A stretch of DNA of 64,000 bases, taken from a bacterium. GTDB lineage: Bacteria > Bacteroidota > Bacteroidia > Cytophagales > Cyclobacteriaceae. The translations under genes were made by a program, and so were the position numbers. Under the pieces are notes generated by a model. That model was given only the letters and a program-made list of their open reading frames with translations, did no database searches and was not told where the DNA came from. Of the stretch, positions 49,177-59,370 are shown one piece after another; the stretch's first letter is position 1; the number at the start of each line of letters is the position of its first letter. Where the stretch lies: NCBI GenBank assembly GCA_024743255.1, contig JANSWY010000010.1, positions 34,632 to 98,631 of the forward strand. Reading direction: 5' to 3'.

Positions 49177-50301
49177 CTAAACATGTGTATTCAACATCAC
49201 TGGCATCACAAGCATCAGGATATCTTCGTTCTCATCTTTTTCAACAGGCACAATTAACCCAGCTTTGTTTGGAGCACTTAATTGGAAAGCAATTTTATCT
49301 GACTCGATATTTCCAAGCATTTCCACGAGGAACTTAGCATTAAATCCAATTTCCAAATCTTCTCCATCATGTTCACAAGAAAGTCTTTCATTTGCCTCGT
49401 TTGAGAAATCTAGATCTTCCGCAGAGATTTGAAGTTCGCTTCCTGAAATCTTCAACCTAACCTGGTGAGTGGTCTTATTCGCATATATCGCAATACGCTT
49501 CAATGAGCTTAAGAACTCTCCTCTATCGATTGTCATTACATTAGTGTTGTCCAATGGAATAACATTCTCATAATCAGGGAAACGCTCGTCAATCAGTCTA
49601 CAAATCATTTTGATGTTGTTGAAGCTGAAATACGCGTTTGAAATATTGAATTCTATATTAACATTGGTATTCTCGGAAGGAAGAGTCGCCTTTAATAGCA
49701 TCAATGCCTTTCTAGGAATAATCATTGAGTTATCTGTGTCTCCTACTATATCAACTCTTCTGTATCTCACCAATCTGTGTCCGTCGGTAGCTACAAATGT
49801 TGTGTTAGTTGCATCCAATTTGGTATAAACACCAGTCATGGCCGGCCTCAGCTCATCATTACTAGTAGCAAAAATTGTGTTGCTAATAGCATGTGCTAAA
49901 ACGTGCGAAGAAATATTCACACTGAAACCATCACTTACTGAAGGCACCTTTGGAAAGTCAGTTGCATTTTCACCTGCCAACTTATATCTACCGTTATCAG
50001 AGCTGATTTCAATGCTATAAGTTTCCTCATCGATAGAAAACGTTACAGGCTGCTCCGGTAAGTTTCTAAGTGTTTCCAAAAGAATCTTAGCAGGTATTGC
50101 AATGCTTCCATTGTCTTTCGCTTCCACTTCAAGCTCAGTAATCATAGAAGTTTGAAGGTCTGAGGCAGTAACTGTCAATTGCCCATCATTGATCTCAAAA
50201 AGAAAGTTCTCAAGAATGGGAACAACAGGGTTTGTTGTAATTACTCCGTTGATGCCGGATAACTGCTTCAATAAGTAAGAAGACGAAACAATAAATTTCA
50301 T
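49177..50301 (-). CDS. dnaN: DNA polymerase III beta sliding clamp
   Basis: This 374-residue ring-forming processivity clamp is of normal length with three repeated clamp domains. It begins MKFIVSSSYLLKQLSGINGVI and contains GIYTKLDATNTTFVATDGHRL-type (here GVYTKL...ATDGHRLVRYR) and FNAKFLVEMLGNI blocks. It ends with the LIVPVEKDENEDILMLVMPVML strand. It stands alone, not next to dnaA or recF, as is common in Bacteroidota. The divergent 174 bp upstream shows no DnaA box or clear promoter that I can identify. Confidence 0.96.
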   Translation of the reverse strand: MKFIVSSSYLLKQLSGINGVITTNPVVPILENFLFEINDGQLTVTASDLQTSMITELEVEAKDNGSIAIPAKILLETLRNLPEQPVTFSIDEETYSIEISSDNGRYKLAGENATDFPKVPSVSDGFSVNISSHVLAHAISNTIFATSNDELRPAMTGVYTKLDATNTTFVATDGHRLVRYRRVDIVGDTDNSMIIPRKALMLLKATLPSENTNVNIEFNISNAYFSFNNIKMICRLIDERFPDYENVIPLDNTNVMTIDRGEFLSSLKRIAIYANKTTHQVRLKISGSELQISAEDLDFSNEANERLSCEHDGEDLEIGFNAKFLVEMLGNIESDKIAFQLSAPNKAGLIVPVEKDENEDILMLVMPVMLNTHV

Positions 50302-50475
50302 TTGTAAAAAGATTAATTGGATGACACTTTTTTCGGTCGGTAAATTTATAAATAAAAATGAGAATTAAATACACTGACCTCAAACCAATTAAACAATAAT
50401 TTTTAAATCAAATCATTAAAAGAAATTCGCACCTATATTACTAACTAAATCCAGTCATAAATCGTAGAATTTGGT

Positions 50476-51465
50476 ATGACCTATCTGATTAAAAATTCAA
50501 CCCGAATTATCTATCCGATTGGCATCCTTGGGGTGCTTGCAATATCTGTTTATTTGATAACTAATTTGACTTCTTTCTCTGATCCAGGGGCATTGTCTTT
50601 TGGAATTGGAATGGACCTCACTCTCTTAAGCACAACTCTTTACTTCTTTTGGATTAGAAAAAAGGACGTACCCAAGATAACTGTGATACCATTCTTCGTG
50701 GCATCTACCTTTTTAGCTGGTTATTTACTTCCGGAAAGTCATCAAGGTCCAATTCCGTTTATTATTCAATATGTAATACCGCTATTGGAATTAGGAGTGA
50801 TTGGGTTTATTGGCTACACTGTTTACAGACTTAGATCAAGTTACAGCAATCAGGCAGGTATCGATTTTTATTGGAAATTCTACTATGCTGCAGTAAAGGT
50901 TCTCAAGAGTGAGAGAGTAGCATCGGTTTTCACCACAGAAGCATCAATGTTTCATTACCTTTTTAATTGGAAGAAATCTGATAACACTGGATATTCTTAC
51001 TACAAAAACAGCGGGATTGTAGCTATTTTAATTACTGTAGGCCTCATTACGATTGCTGAAATGTTCATAGTTCACATCCTTGTTGAAAGGTGGAGCGTCA
51101 CTGCTGCATGGGTTCTTTCTGTAATTAGTTTTTACACGCTTATACAAATGATTTCACTCGCCAGATCAATAGTTGCAAGAAGGACTCAGATTACTGCCGA
51201 GCGATGTTATATAAATTACGGATGGCTCAAATCCGTTGACTTACCATTAAATCTAATCGAGTCAGTTTCTATTAATCCTTCTGAAGACACTGAAGGAATT
51301 CATTTGTCATTATTCCAGGAAATGGAAGCACCAAATGTTCTAGTCACGATGAAAGAACCAATAAAGGTGAATGGTATTTACGGCTTATCCAAAACAGGAG
51401 ATCAGTTATTGCTTCACCTAGACGATCCAAATGGATTTTGTGATGAACTTTCTTCTTTCTTATAA
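50476..51465 (+). CDS. Multi-pass membrane protein of unknown function
   Basis: This is a 329-residue protein with about five or six predicted membrane segments: near 12-30, 42-60, 70-86, 95-117, 178-203 and 208-232. A cytosolic C-terminal part of about 95 residues (RRTQITAERCYINYGWLKSVDLPLNLIESV...) resembles a PH-like bacterial domain. No characterised family is recognised. Its last 52 bp overlap the 3' end of the convergent DUF4340 gene, an unusually long tail overlap. Confidence 0.75.
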   Translation: MTYLIKNSTRIIYPIGILGVLAISVYLITNLTSFSDPGALSFGIGMDLTLLSTTLYFFWIRKKDVPKITVIPFFVASTFLAGYLLPESHQGPIPFIIQYVIPLLELGVIGFIGYTVYRLRSSYSNQAGIDFYWKFYYAAVKVLKSERVASVFTTEASMFHYLFNWKKSDNTGYSYYKNSGIVAILITVGLITIAEMFIVHILVERWSVTAAWVLSVISFYTLIQMISLARSIVARRTQITAERCYINYGWLKSVDLPLNLIESVSINPSEDTEGIHLSLFQEMEAPNVLVTMKEPIKVNGIYGLSKTGDQLLLHLDDPNGFCDELSSFL

Positions 51466-52376
51466 AAGACCTGTTTGTTAGGAAACAATTGAGAGATTCT
51501 TCTAAGGTCGATCATCATCATTCGGTCTTTATTGTCAGTAACTAAATGAAATCCTTCATTTGGAAGAGCTGGAAAGACGTTGATCTTCAAGTTTTTTGAT
51601 TCGTCAATATCAGTAATCTCCAGTGTTGCCTCCGGAGTTGTCTGGGTCAGGCTATCGTACCTTTGGAATTGTCCTTTTTCGACATATTCGTTAACCAGAA
51701 ATCTATCAAACTGATAAATGTAATTCATCATGTTGGCAGAATCCAATGGCTCCACTCCAACTACGGATAGGTCATTATCTGCAAATAGAATAGAAAAATC
51801 ATCCTGATATCGGAATTTCACATCAATCTTGTTGACACTTCTCCAACTACTACTAAATATTGTTCTTTCCTTCCACTGTATTGGTGTTAGTCCAAAAATC
51901 GCGGATAGGTAATCGTTGTAACCAGGTACTCCTACCCTATACGCTTTGTTGTTATGCACAAAGTAAGAAATAGTCTTATTTTGGTTTCCACCTACGTAAA
52001 AGGTTTTCAGTAGCTCCGTGTCATACAATTTTACGGCAACTCCGTTTTCCATTACCTGCTGAACTATTTCACTATTGATCTTTTTAGACACAGGTCTTAG
52101 AACTTCCACCCTATTCAACACAGATTTGATCACTCTTATCAAGGCATTATCTGCATCAAAATCATTGTTGACCAACCATTGTCCATTTTTATTAGCTAAT
52201 TCAACTGTCTCACCTGATTTTGTTAATTCAATTTTCGAAATGGATGCGGTATCAGCTACTGTAAATAGCTTAGGTTCATAATCAACACCAGAGGATGAGC
52301 TATTCACCACAAAAAGCACAGAAATCAAAACAACCTGTGCAATCAGAACAATTAGTAATTTGATATTCTTATGCAT
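51414..52376 (-). CDS. DUF4340-type protein of the GldFG transporter cluster
   Basis: This 320-residue protein has one N-terminal membrane segment (about 7-25, LLIVLIAQVVLISVLFVVN). An extracytoplasmic part with DUF4340-like repeats follows (ISKIELTKSGETVELANKNGQWLVN, YVGGNQNKTISYFVHNNKAYRV). DUF4340 genes commonly follow GldG/GldF-type ABC transporter genes and are thought to belong to the same machine. Its start overlaps the gldG stop by 8 bp. The function is unknown; the family call is from memory. Confidence 0.75.
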   Translation of the reverse strand: MHKNIKLLIVLIAQVVLISVLFVVNSSSSGVDYEPKLFTVADTASISKIELTKSGETVELANKNGQWLVNNDFDADNALIRVIKSVLNRVEVLRPVSKKINSEIVQQVMENGVAVKLYDTELLKTFYVGGNQNKTISYFVHNNKAYRVGVPGYNDYLSAIFGLTPIQWKERTIFSSSWRSVNKIDVKFRYQDDFSILFADNDLSVVGVEPLDSANMMNYIYQFDRFLVNEYVEKGQFQRYDSLTQTTPEATLEITDIDESKNLKINVFPALPNEGFHLVTDNKDRMMMIDLRRISQLFPNKQVFYKKEESSSQNPFGSSR

Positions 52377-54069
52377 CTGTATCGAATCTTGCGTATTTCC
52401 TTCTTCTCAAATAAAACTTAATCAGTCCAAAAACAATAAGGACCACCAAAGGACCAACCATATTAATAAGCTGCCAATTGAGCTTTTCGTTCTTTACCTT
52501 AATCTTGTCTAGAGGCCTAATCTTAACCTCTTTTGATTTAGCGCTAATTAGACCACCGTCTTCAACTAAGTAATCAATCGCATTAGTCACGAAATCCGGG
52601 TTCGCGTAAACTGTTCCTGAATATGGATCTATTCCAAGCTCAAGAGGATTTCCGTTTTGTAGATCAAAATCATTTCTGATGAAATCACCATCTGAAACGA
52701 CTATGATTTTTGATTCCTTACCGTCACCGACAAACTCATTTTGAGGCACATTCTTCGGTAGAATTCTATTCTTAAACAAAGAAGTAAACTTCCCTTCCAG
52801 CAAATAAGAAATAGCTTGAGGGCCACTTTGAAAGTTCTCCGGGACTACATCCCTTCTAAGATCATTGAAGCTCACTCTTACCGGATTCTTCAAGACTCTG
52901 CTATAAGATGAAGTAAGCATCAAAGGAGTCTTTTTAATACCTGTCGCTTTTACAGTATCAATTGTAGAAGTGAATTTAGCGATGGAAGCGTCGATGTTTT
53001 TCACCATTGGGTGAGATCCATAATTATTTATAATCGGGAAAAATGGCCATGGCATAGATCTAAACTGAGCCTGATCCCCCATATTCCCAGCAACCAAAGG
53101 CATTTCACCGCAATTCAAATCCTGGATAAAGTCTGCATTTATTCTAACACCGTATCTAAAGAATAAATCAGTTAAATCTGTATCATATGCAAAGGCATAA
53201 GTTCCTTCACCATCAATGCTGTCTAGATTTACTCTTAGCGCATCAACAAAAGCAAGCATTCTGCCTCCATTCATGATGTATTGATCTAATTGATACTTTT
53301 CATTCGTAGTGAACTTCTCAGTAGGCTTTGCAAGGATAAGAACATCATAACCTGTTAAGGCTCTCTTCTTGTTGTTGAGATTCACATTGTAGAGATCATA
53401 CTTTTCAATCAAGAGATTCGAGAAACCTGCGATTAGAGTAGAATCCAGCTCTCCGTGTCCTTTTATAATTCCAATTCTCTTTCTACTGTCATTAGATAGT
53501 TGACTTATTGCAGATGCAATGTGATATTCTATTCCTTCTATCGATTGGTTGATAACATCATCTGGATTAGCAGAGCGATTTCCTTTTAATAGTAAAACAC
53601 CTTTTTGCTCACCATAATAGCTTATCACTACTCCTGGAAAGATTAGCTTCTCAGTTTTTTTACCATCGGTTTGATAAGTTAGATTTGTGGGCTGAATGCC
53701 CATCTGGGCCAGATAGGTATAAAACTCATTCTTTGCCTTAGTACTGGATGCAATAGAAGGGTCTATAAACTTAAACTGAACCTTATTACCTGAGTAAACC
53801 TGAAACTCGTCAAGGGTCTCTCCAATGGCTGTTTTGAATCTTTTGAAATTCGCCGGCAGGTCTCCTTCAAGATAAATATCTATATAAACTGTTTCTTCAA
53901 GATTTGTTAGAAGATCCTTTGTAGCATCATTAATACTATATCTATTCTCTTCAGTTAAATCAACTCTGAACCGACTGAACTCAGCCAATTGATTAACTAA
54001 TATAATAGCTGCCAGTCCTATCAGGAAATACAGAATATGTGTGATCTTATTGCTCTTCATTTTCACCAT
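52369..54069 (-). CDS. gldG: Gliding-associated ABC transporter component GldG
   Basis: This 566-residue protein has an N-terminal membrane segment (about 10-28) and a C-terminal one (about 535-555). Between them is a large periplasmic GldG domain (FSRFRVDLTEENRYSINDATKDLL, GELDSTLIAGFSNLLIEKYDLYNVNL, VLILAKPTEKFTTNEKYQLDQYIMNGGRMLAFVD). With GldF and GldA it forms the ABC system first linked to gliding in Flavobacterium. Start 54069 overlaps gldF by 7 bp; an ATG at 54060 would leave a 2-bp gap. Downstream DUF4340 overlaps by 8 bp. Confidence 0.93.
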   Translation of the reverse strand: MVKMKSNKITHILYFLIGLAAIILVNQLAEFSRFRVDLTEENRYSINDATKDLLTNLEETVYIDIYLEGDLPANFKRFKTAIGETLDEFQVYSGNKVQFKFIDPSIASSTKAKNEFYTYLAQMGIQPTNLTYQTDGKKTEKLIFPGVVISYYGEQKGVLLLKGNRSANPDDVINQSIEGIEYHIASAISQLSNDSRKRIGIIKGHGELDSTLIAGFSNLLIEKYDLYNVNLNNKKRALTGYDVLILAKPTEKFTTNEKYQLDQYIMNGGRMLAFVDALRVNLDSIDGEGTYAFAYDTDLTDLFFRYGVRINADFIQDLNCGEMPLVAGNMGDQAQFRSMPWPFFPIINNYGSHPMVKNIDASIAKFTSTIDTVKATGIKKTPLMLTSSYSRVLKNPVRVSFNDLRRDVVPENFQSGPQAISYLLEGKFTSLFKNRILPKNVPQNEFVGDGKESKIIVVSDGDFIRNDFDLQNGNPLELGIDPYSGTVYANPDFVTNAIDYLVEDGGLISAKSKEVKIRPLDKIKVKNEKLNWQLINMVGPLVVLIVFGLIKFYLRRRKYARFDTDA

Positions 54070-54791
54070 TTTCTACTGCTTAAGATCAAATTTGTTAACA
54101 ACAGCATGAAGAAGATCATACTCAAAAAGTAAATCACATCCCGTGAATCCAATAGCCCTTTACTGAGAGAATTGTAATGATAAATCATGCCAATCTTCTG
54201 CAACAATAGTGACATACTGCCCCAAACATCAATGGCAGCCATTGATTCGAATCCACTGTAGAATATGAACGACAGGAATACAGCCAGTATGAAAGAAACA
54301 ATCTGATTACTCGTAAGGCTTGAAGAAAGAATTCCAATTGCAGTGAATACTCCTCCAAGAAGCATTAGACCAATATAAGAACCAATAATTCCAGGCACAT
54401 CCAGGTTCCCCTTTGGGTTACCCAATTGACTAATTGACCAGAAATAGATGAGTGTTGGAATTAATGAGAACACTACCAGCGTGAACCCAGCCAGATATTT
54501 TCCACCAATAATTTGCCATTCGCTAAATGGTCTGGTGAATAACAGCTCAATTGTTCCGGTTCTCTTTTCCTCAGCGAAAGACTTCATGGTTATTGCAGGA
54601 ATAAGAAACATAAAAACGTATGGTCCTAGTCCAAATAGCGTCTCTAAGCTTGCATACCCATATTCCAAAACACTGGTTTCTGGAAAAACCCAGGTAAGCA
54701 ACCCTATACCGGTTAAGAAAACTCCTATCACCACGTAAGCGATCAGTGAGTTTAAAAAGCTGTTTATTTCCTTTAAATAGATTGTTAGCAT
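54063..54791 (-). CDS. gldF: Gliding-associated ABC transporter permease GldF
   Basis: This 242-residue permease has six membrane segments. Its characteristic blocks are YLKEINSFLNSLIAYVVIGVFL at the start, then FLIPAITMKSFAEEKRTGTIELLFTRPFSEWQIIGGKYLAG (a CcmB/ABC-2-type cytosolic motif) and SLTSNQIVSFILAVFLSF. It pairs with GldG and with the GldA ATPase encoded 2.9 kb upstream in the same direction, with an M16 protease gene between. It is located in the inner membrane. Confidence 0.92.
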   Translation of the reverse strand: MLTIYLKEINSFLNSLIAYVVIGVFLTGIGLLTWVFPETSVLEYGYASLETLFGLGPYVFMFLIPAITMKSFAEEKRTGTIELLFTRPFSEWQIIGGKYLAGFTLVVFSLIPTLIYFWSISQLGNPKGNLDVPGIIGSYIGLMLLGGVFTAIGILSSSLTSNQIVSFILAVFLSFIFYSGFESMAAIDVWGSMSLLLQKIGMIYHYNSLSKGLLDSRDVIYFLSMIFFMLLLTNLILSSRKW

Positions 54792-54813
54792 AACAGGAAT
54801 TCAATCCAAAATC

Positions 54814-57627
54814 TTATTCTTCGGGGATTAGTACAATTTTAGCAAAATTGTCATTATTCAGGTACTTATTTGCCGTCTCTTTCAAATCTGAAGTCTTTAC
54901 GCTTTTCATGAGCTCCTCATATTCAAAGAAATCATCAAGATCTGACTTATTAAAATAGGAGCGATTCAATGCCCCAATCCAGTAACTGTTTTTCTTTAAC
55001 CCCTCTTCCCTATTGATCTTTTGTGCTTCAAGCACTTCATTTAATTCTTCTTCAGAAACTCCTTCGTCCTTGATCTTTTCTATCTCACCAAGAGTTGCTT
55101 CGATCAAACTTTCTACATTTTCAGGTCCGCAAGGAAATGTGATCCCAAATGTATAAGTCTCCCTTGGGTTTCTACTAATTCTTGCATTAGCGCCAACCCC
55201 ATAAACACCACTTTTCTCTTCTCTTATAACATCAATCAGCCTATTTGAAACAACGTCTGCAAGTGTATTCATCAGATAAGCTGTTTCTTTTTCATACTTT
55301 ACTTCACCTGTGAAATTGAGGGACACAAAGCTTTTTGGATCGGTTCCTCTTTTGATGTATTCTTCAACTTTTCCTTTTGGTGCGCTAACACCTCTGTCTA
55401 CAAACTCTTCGTTTGAATTCTTACCAGGCAGACTTGCTAAATAAGTTTCAATCAAAGGTCTGATTGTTTCATTCTCAAAATTTCCTACAAACATCACCGT
55501 GAAATCTCCTGCGTCTGAAAACCTTTCCTGGAATATCTCAAATGATCGATCAAAATCAATGCTTTCAAAATCCTCTGCAGTTGGGAATCCATTTCCTCTC
55601 AAATGATTTTGAGTCATGATTCTACCAACCTGATCCTGGAAGTAGAATTGTGGGTTTGACATGATGTTTTGAAGCAACATCGTATTTCTTTGCTTGAATG
55701 ATTGGAAACTGGTTTCATCCTTTCTTGGCTGTGTAAAGAATAAATGCATCAATTGAAATAATGTCTCCAGATCTTTTGGAGCTACATTTCCGCTCATTCC
55801 TTCACTCAGCTCTCCAATATAAGGACCGACAGAAACAATCTTTCCTGCCAACAACTTATTCAAGTCAATTTGGGAGAATTCACTTACACCTGCTTGCGCT
55901 ACGATTGACCCGGCATTTGAGGCTGTAAAGTATTCCGCATCTTCATACAGTGAATGCCCACCATAGCTAAAAGCCCTCATCAGAATCTCATCGTTTTTGA
56001 AATCTGTAGACTTAAGAATGACCTTCATCCCATTGCTAAGAGTCAATTCAGTGATCTCTACGGTACCATTTTTAGTTTCTTCTTTTATCGTACCTTTTGT
56101 GGTTGGCACACTCATTAATTCAGTCGCCACAGTTCCATCATCGTATGCTTCAATTTCTTCATTTGAGGCTTCTTTTAACCAACTAAGAATCTGATCCTCT
56201 GTTGGTAGTTGCAAGCCTTCCTTTTCAGGAGCTGTTACTACGATCACTCGATTCTTTTCTGTAATCCACTTTTTGGCCAATTGGTTGACCTCATCAAGCT
56301 GAATTGTTGGTAGCATTTCCTCTGCAAACTCGAACTCAAACTTTCTACCTGGGATAGGTTCAGCTTCAAGGAAATTTCTGATGTATTCAGCGGCAAAAGA
56401 TGAAGATTCGCTTTTATCATTTTCTTTAAATGCCTTTTCGTATGCATTGAGTAAGGAGATTTTAGCTCTTTCTAATTCACCCTTTGTGAATCCAAATTTT
56501 TGCACTCTAGCATTTTCTCTCACTAATGTCTTTAAGCCAAGTTCAATTCCTGTTTCCCCAACATAAGCTACTGATGAATAATTTGCCTTAGTTCGCAACA
56601 TATTACCATAACCCACACCGGCGAAAATGAATGGTGGATTCGCTGATTGTCTCAACTCTCCCAATCTTTGGTTAAGCATTGTGCTGTAAATGCTGTAAAC
56701 TAATGACGCTCTTAGATCGGATAGAGACTCAGTACTTTCATAATCATGTTTATGAAATAATCTGACCTGTGTGAAAGCAGCTTCCTTGTCATTGACTACT
56801 GAAACCAATGTTTCTTCGTGATCAGGCACCTCAGCGAGTGTCCTTTCTCTTGGTTTTTTAGGGTTTTTGAGCTTGGAAAATCTTGATTTAATTTCTTTCT
56901 CCATTGCATCCAAATCCAGATCTCCTATTGCGACGAGCGCCATTAGATTTGGTCTGTACCAATCCTTATAAAACTGCTCAATCGTTTCATAAGAAGCTCC
57001 ATTTATTATCTCTTTGGTTCCAATTGGTAATCTGTTTGCATACTTAGAGTCTTTGAATAGAATAGGAAACCATTGATCTCTCATTCTTTGATCGGCACCC
57101 TGACCTAATCTCCACTCTTCTGTAACCACTCCACGCTCCTTATCAATTTCCTCTGGATCAAAAAGCAATCCAGATGCCCAGTCTTCAAGTACCAGTAGTC
57201 CCTTTTTCACTACTTCCGGGTCCTCGGTCGGGATTGGTAACATATACACTGTTTCATCAAAGCTTGTGTAGGCATTTAAGTCAGCTCCAAACTCTACTCC
57301 TATTGACTGCAGGTAGTTAACTAAGTCATTCTTTTCAAAATTTCTGGATCCATTGAAAGCCATGTGCTCAATAAAGTGAGCAAGCCCTTGTTGATCATCA
57401 TTTTCTAAAATTGAACCAGCATTAACTGCTAATCTAAATTCAATCTTCTTTTCAGGCTTAGCATTTTTCTTGATGTAGTAAGTCAATCCATTTTCCAGAT
57501 TTCCAATACGAACCGATGGGTCCATAGGAATTTCCTGATTTAAATTACCCGTAAATTTCTTCTCTTGAGCAATAGCTGATGATGCTATTAATAGTATTAG
57601 CGATATCTGCAATAATCGTCTAAGCAT
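54814..57627 (-). CDS. Secreted M16-family zinc peptidase
   Basis: This is a 937-residue protease with two M16 halves. The signal peptide ends IASSAIA-Q (residue 20). The first half (about 35-270) carries the inverted zinc motif HFIEH (H84, E87, H88), with the distal Glu in GVVTEEWRLGQG near residue 165. The second half (about 525-937) lacks the zinc motif, as usual. Such enzymes degrade peptides in the periplasm inside a closed chamber. It lies between gldA and gldF in the same direction, with 36 and 22 bp gaps, so co-transcription is likely. A link to gliding is inference from position. Confidence 0.93.
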   Translation of the reverse strand: MLRRLLQISLILLIASSAIAQEKKFTGNLNQEIPMDPSVRIGNLENGLTYYIKKNAKPEKKIEFRLAVNAGSILENDDQQGLAHFIEHMAFNGSRNFEKNDLVNYLQSIGVEFGADLNAYTSFDETVYMLPIPTEDPEVVKKGLLVLEDWASGLLFDPEEIDKERGVVTEEWRLGQGADQRMRDQWFPILFKDSKYANRLPIGTKEIINGASYETIEQFYKDWYRPNLMALVAIGDLDLDAMEKEIKSRFSKLKNPKKPRERTLAEVPDHEETLVSVVNDKEAAFTQVRLFHKHDYESTESLSDLRASLVYSIYSTMLNQRLGELRQSANPPFIFAGVGYGNMLRTKANYSSVAYVGETGIELGLKTLVRENARVQKFGFTKGELERAKISLLNAYEKAFKENDKSESSSFAAEYIRNFLEAEPIPGRKFEFEFAEEMLPTIQLDEVNQLAKKWITEKNRVIVVTAPEKEGLQLPTEDQILSWLKEASNEEIEAYDDGTVATELMSVPTTKGTIKEETKNGTVEITELTLSNGMKVILKSTDFKNDEILMRAFSYGGHSLYEDAEYFTASNAGSIVAQAGVSEFSQIDLNKLLAGKIVSVGPYIGELSEGMSGNVAPKDLETLFQLMHLFFTQPRKDETSFQSFKQRNTMLLQNIMSNPQFYFQDQVGRIMTQNHLRGNGFPTAEDFESIDFDRSFEIFQERFSDAGDFTVMFVGNFENETIRPLIETYLASLPGKNSNEEFVDRGVSAPKGKVEEYIKRGTDPKSFVSLNFTGEVKYEKETAYLMNTLADVVSNRLIDVIREEKSGVYGVGANARISRNPRETYTFGITFPCGPENVESLIEATLGEIEKIKDEGVSEEELNEVLEAQKINREEGLKKNSYWIGALNRSYFNKSDLDDFFEYEELMKSVKTSDLKETANKYLNNDNFAKIVLIPEE

Positions 57628-57663
57628 GTATATATTGATTTGATTGAATACTACTATTACTGA

Positions 57664-58581
57664 TTAGGATTTGGTAAGGTTATGAAACATCTCCTCCAGA
57701 CTACTGGAATCCTGTTTGATACCAACAAGTGGAAGATTGTTTTCGGCAGCTACTTTTAAGATTTCATTTCTAAGATCAGCACCTTTCTCAACTTCCAGTT
57801 TACAATGATTTTGATCATCAATTGGCTCGTGGTTTACAATGCCTTTCAGTTGAGTCAAACTGGCGATATCACAAGGTTCTGAGAACTCAAGGATAATGTA
57901 TTGCTTATCAGCCATGGAGTTTCTTAAAGAATCCATACTTTCATTAGCCACAATTTTTCCTTTATTAATAATCACCACCCAATCACAAAGTGCCTGAACT
58001 TCCTGCATGATATGAGTAGAGAAAATAATCGTCTTTTCTTTGCTAATACTCTTAATTACCTTTCTGATTTCCAGAATCTGATTAGGATCTAAACCTGTTG
58101 TAGGCTCATCCAATATCAGCACTTCCGGATCGTGAATTAATGCCTGGGCAAGACCAACTCTTTGCCGGTAGCCTTTGGATAATGAACCAATAAGCTTGTT
58201 TTGCTCTCTTTGTAATCCGCACAATTCAATTACAGCTTGAATTCTTGATTTGAGATTACTGCCTTTTAAACCATTGGCATTTCCAATAAATGCAAGGTAT
58301 TCATGCACATACATATCCAGGTAAAGTGGATTGTGCTCAGGAAGATATCCTATTTTCTTTCTGGTGGCCAGACTTTCACTAACCACATCTAAACCGCAAA
58401 CACTAATCTCACCATCTGTGGGAGGAATATAGCCTGTAGCGATTTTCATAGTGGTTGATTTTCCTGCACCATTGGGTCCAAGAAAACCTGTGATTTTACC
58501 CTTTTCGGCAGTAAACGATATTTGATCTACCGCTTTTTGCTCACCATAAACTTTAGAAAGATTCGATACTTGAATTGACAT
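57664..58581 (-). CDS. gldA: Gliding-associated ABC transporter ATPase GldA
   Basis: This 305-residue ABC ATPase has Walker A GPNGAGKST (35-43) and the signature SKGYRQRVGLAQALIHDPEVLILDEP (signature plus Walker B). A switch His lies in FSTHIMQEVQ. After the ATPase core a C-terminal regulatory part of about 85 residues follows, as in GldA. It energises GldF/GldG. The SDR gene ends 29 bp upstream in the same direction. Confidence 0.92.
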   Translation of the reverse strand: MSIQVSNLSKVYGEQKAVDQISFTAEKGKITGFLGPNGAGKSTTMKIATGYIPPTDGEISVCGLDVVSESLATRKKIGYLPEHNPLYLDMYVHEYLAFIGNANGLKGSNLKSRIQAVIELCGLQREQNKLIGSLSKGYRQRVGLAQALIHDPEVLILDEPTTGLDPNQILEIRKVIKSISKEKTIIFSTHIMQEVQALCDWVVIINKGKIVANESMDSLRNSMADKQYIILEFSEPCDIASLTQLKGIVNHEPIDDQNHCKLEVEKGADLRNEILKVAAENNLPLVGIKQDSSSLEEMFHNLTKS

Positions 58582-58610
58582 ATCAAACTAGTCAACGGAT
58601 TTATTAATTC

Positions 58611-59312
58611 TTAATTGCCTTTTCCTCTAGGTCTTAAAGGTCTCACTTCGATATCTACTGGCAGATAATTCTCATGAGTTTCCAGGCAATCTACCACAGT
58701 TTTCGCAATGTCTTCCGGTCTCATCATATTATCATTAGCGGTGTAAGCATCAATATTGTCGAAGAAGTTAGTTTTAACGGAACCAGGGTATATACAGGTT
58801 ACCTTAATTCCAAAGTCTCTCAACTCCTGATACATGCTATGGGATATTCCGGTCACAGCATGTTTTGTTGCAGCATATCCAACCATATGCTTAACCGGAT
58901 TTAATCCTGCGATTGAACCAATATTAATGATATGTCCTTCATCCAAAGATTTCATTCCTGGAATCACCATTTTGGAGGAATAGAATATCGCATTCACATT
59001 TGTATCAAACATCAATTGCCATTCTTCATTACTGATGTCCTCAATAGGCCCAAAGAAGCCCAATCCCGCATTGTTAATCAGTATTTGCACATCCTGACCA
59101 TGTTTATCCATTGATAACTGATAAGCGTTTTGCACTGACTCAAAATCAGTTACATCTACAGCCACATGGTGAAAGTTTTCATGTTCAAAGCTAGGGCTGG
59201 ATCTACTCCAACCTACAACTTTTGCACCTTTAGATACCAAAAGCTTTACTGTCTCAAGGCCAATACCTTTACTGGCACCAGTGACTATGGCGACTTTATT
59301 ATTTAATTCCAT
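58611..59312 (-). CDS. Short-chain dehydrogenase/reductase
   Basis: This 233-residue classical SDR has the cofactor motif VTGASKGIGLE (9-19) and NNAGLGFFG. The catalytic Ser is in INIGSIAGL and the YxxxK pair is in YAATKHAV. The acidic-versus-basic cofactor contact (GWSRSS after the second strand) suggests NADP(H) preference. The C-terminal ending is short. The substrate is unknown. It is the first gene of the minus-strand run leading to gldA, and is divergent from the FMN reductase gene. Confidence 0.88.
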   Translation of the reverse strand: MELNNKVAIVTGASKGIGLETVKLLVSKGAKVVGWSRSSPSFEHENFHHVAVDVTDFESVQNAYQLSMDKHGQDVQILINNAGLGFFGPIEDISNEEWQLMFDTNVNAIFYSSKMVIPGMKSLDEGHIINIGSIAGLNPVKHMVGYAATKHAVTGISHSMYQELRDFGIKVTCIYPGSVKTNFFDNIDAYTANDNMMRPEDIAKTVVDCLETHENYLPVDIEVRPLRPRGKGN

Positions 59313-59370
59313 GTAGAGTTTGATTTGATTCAGAAGGCAACTAATTCATACATTTTTGAGTTGTACTTTC

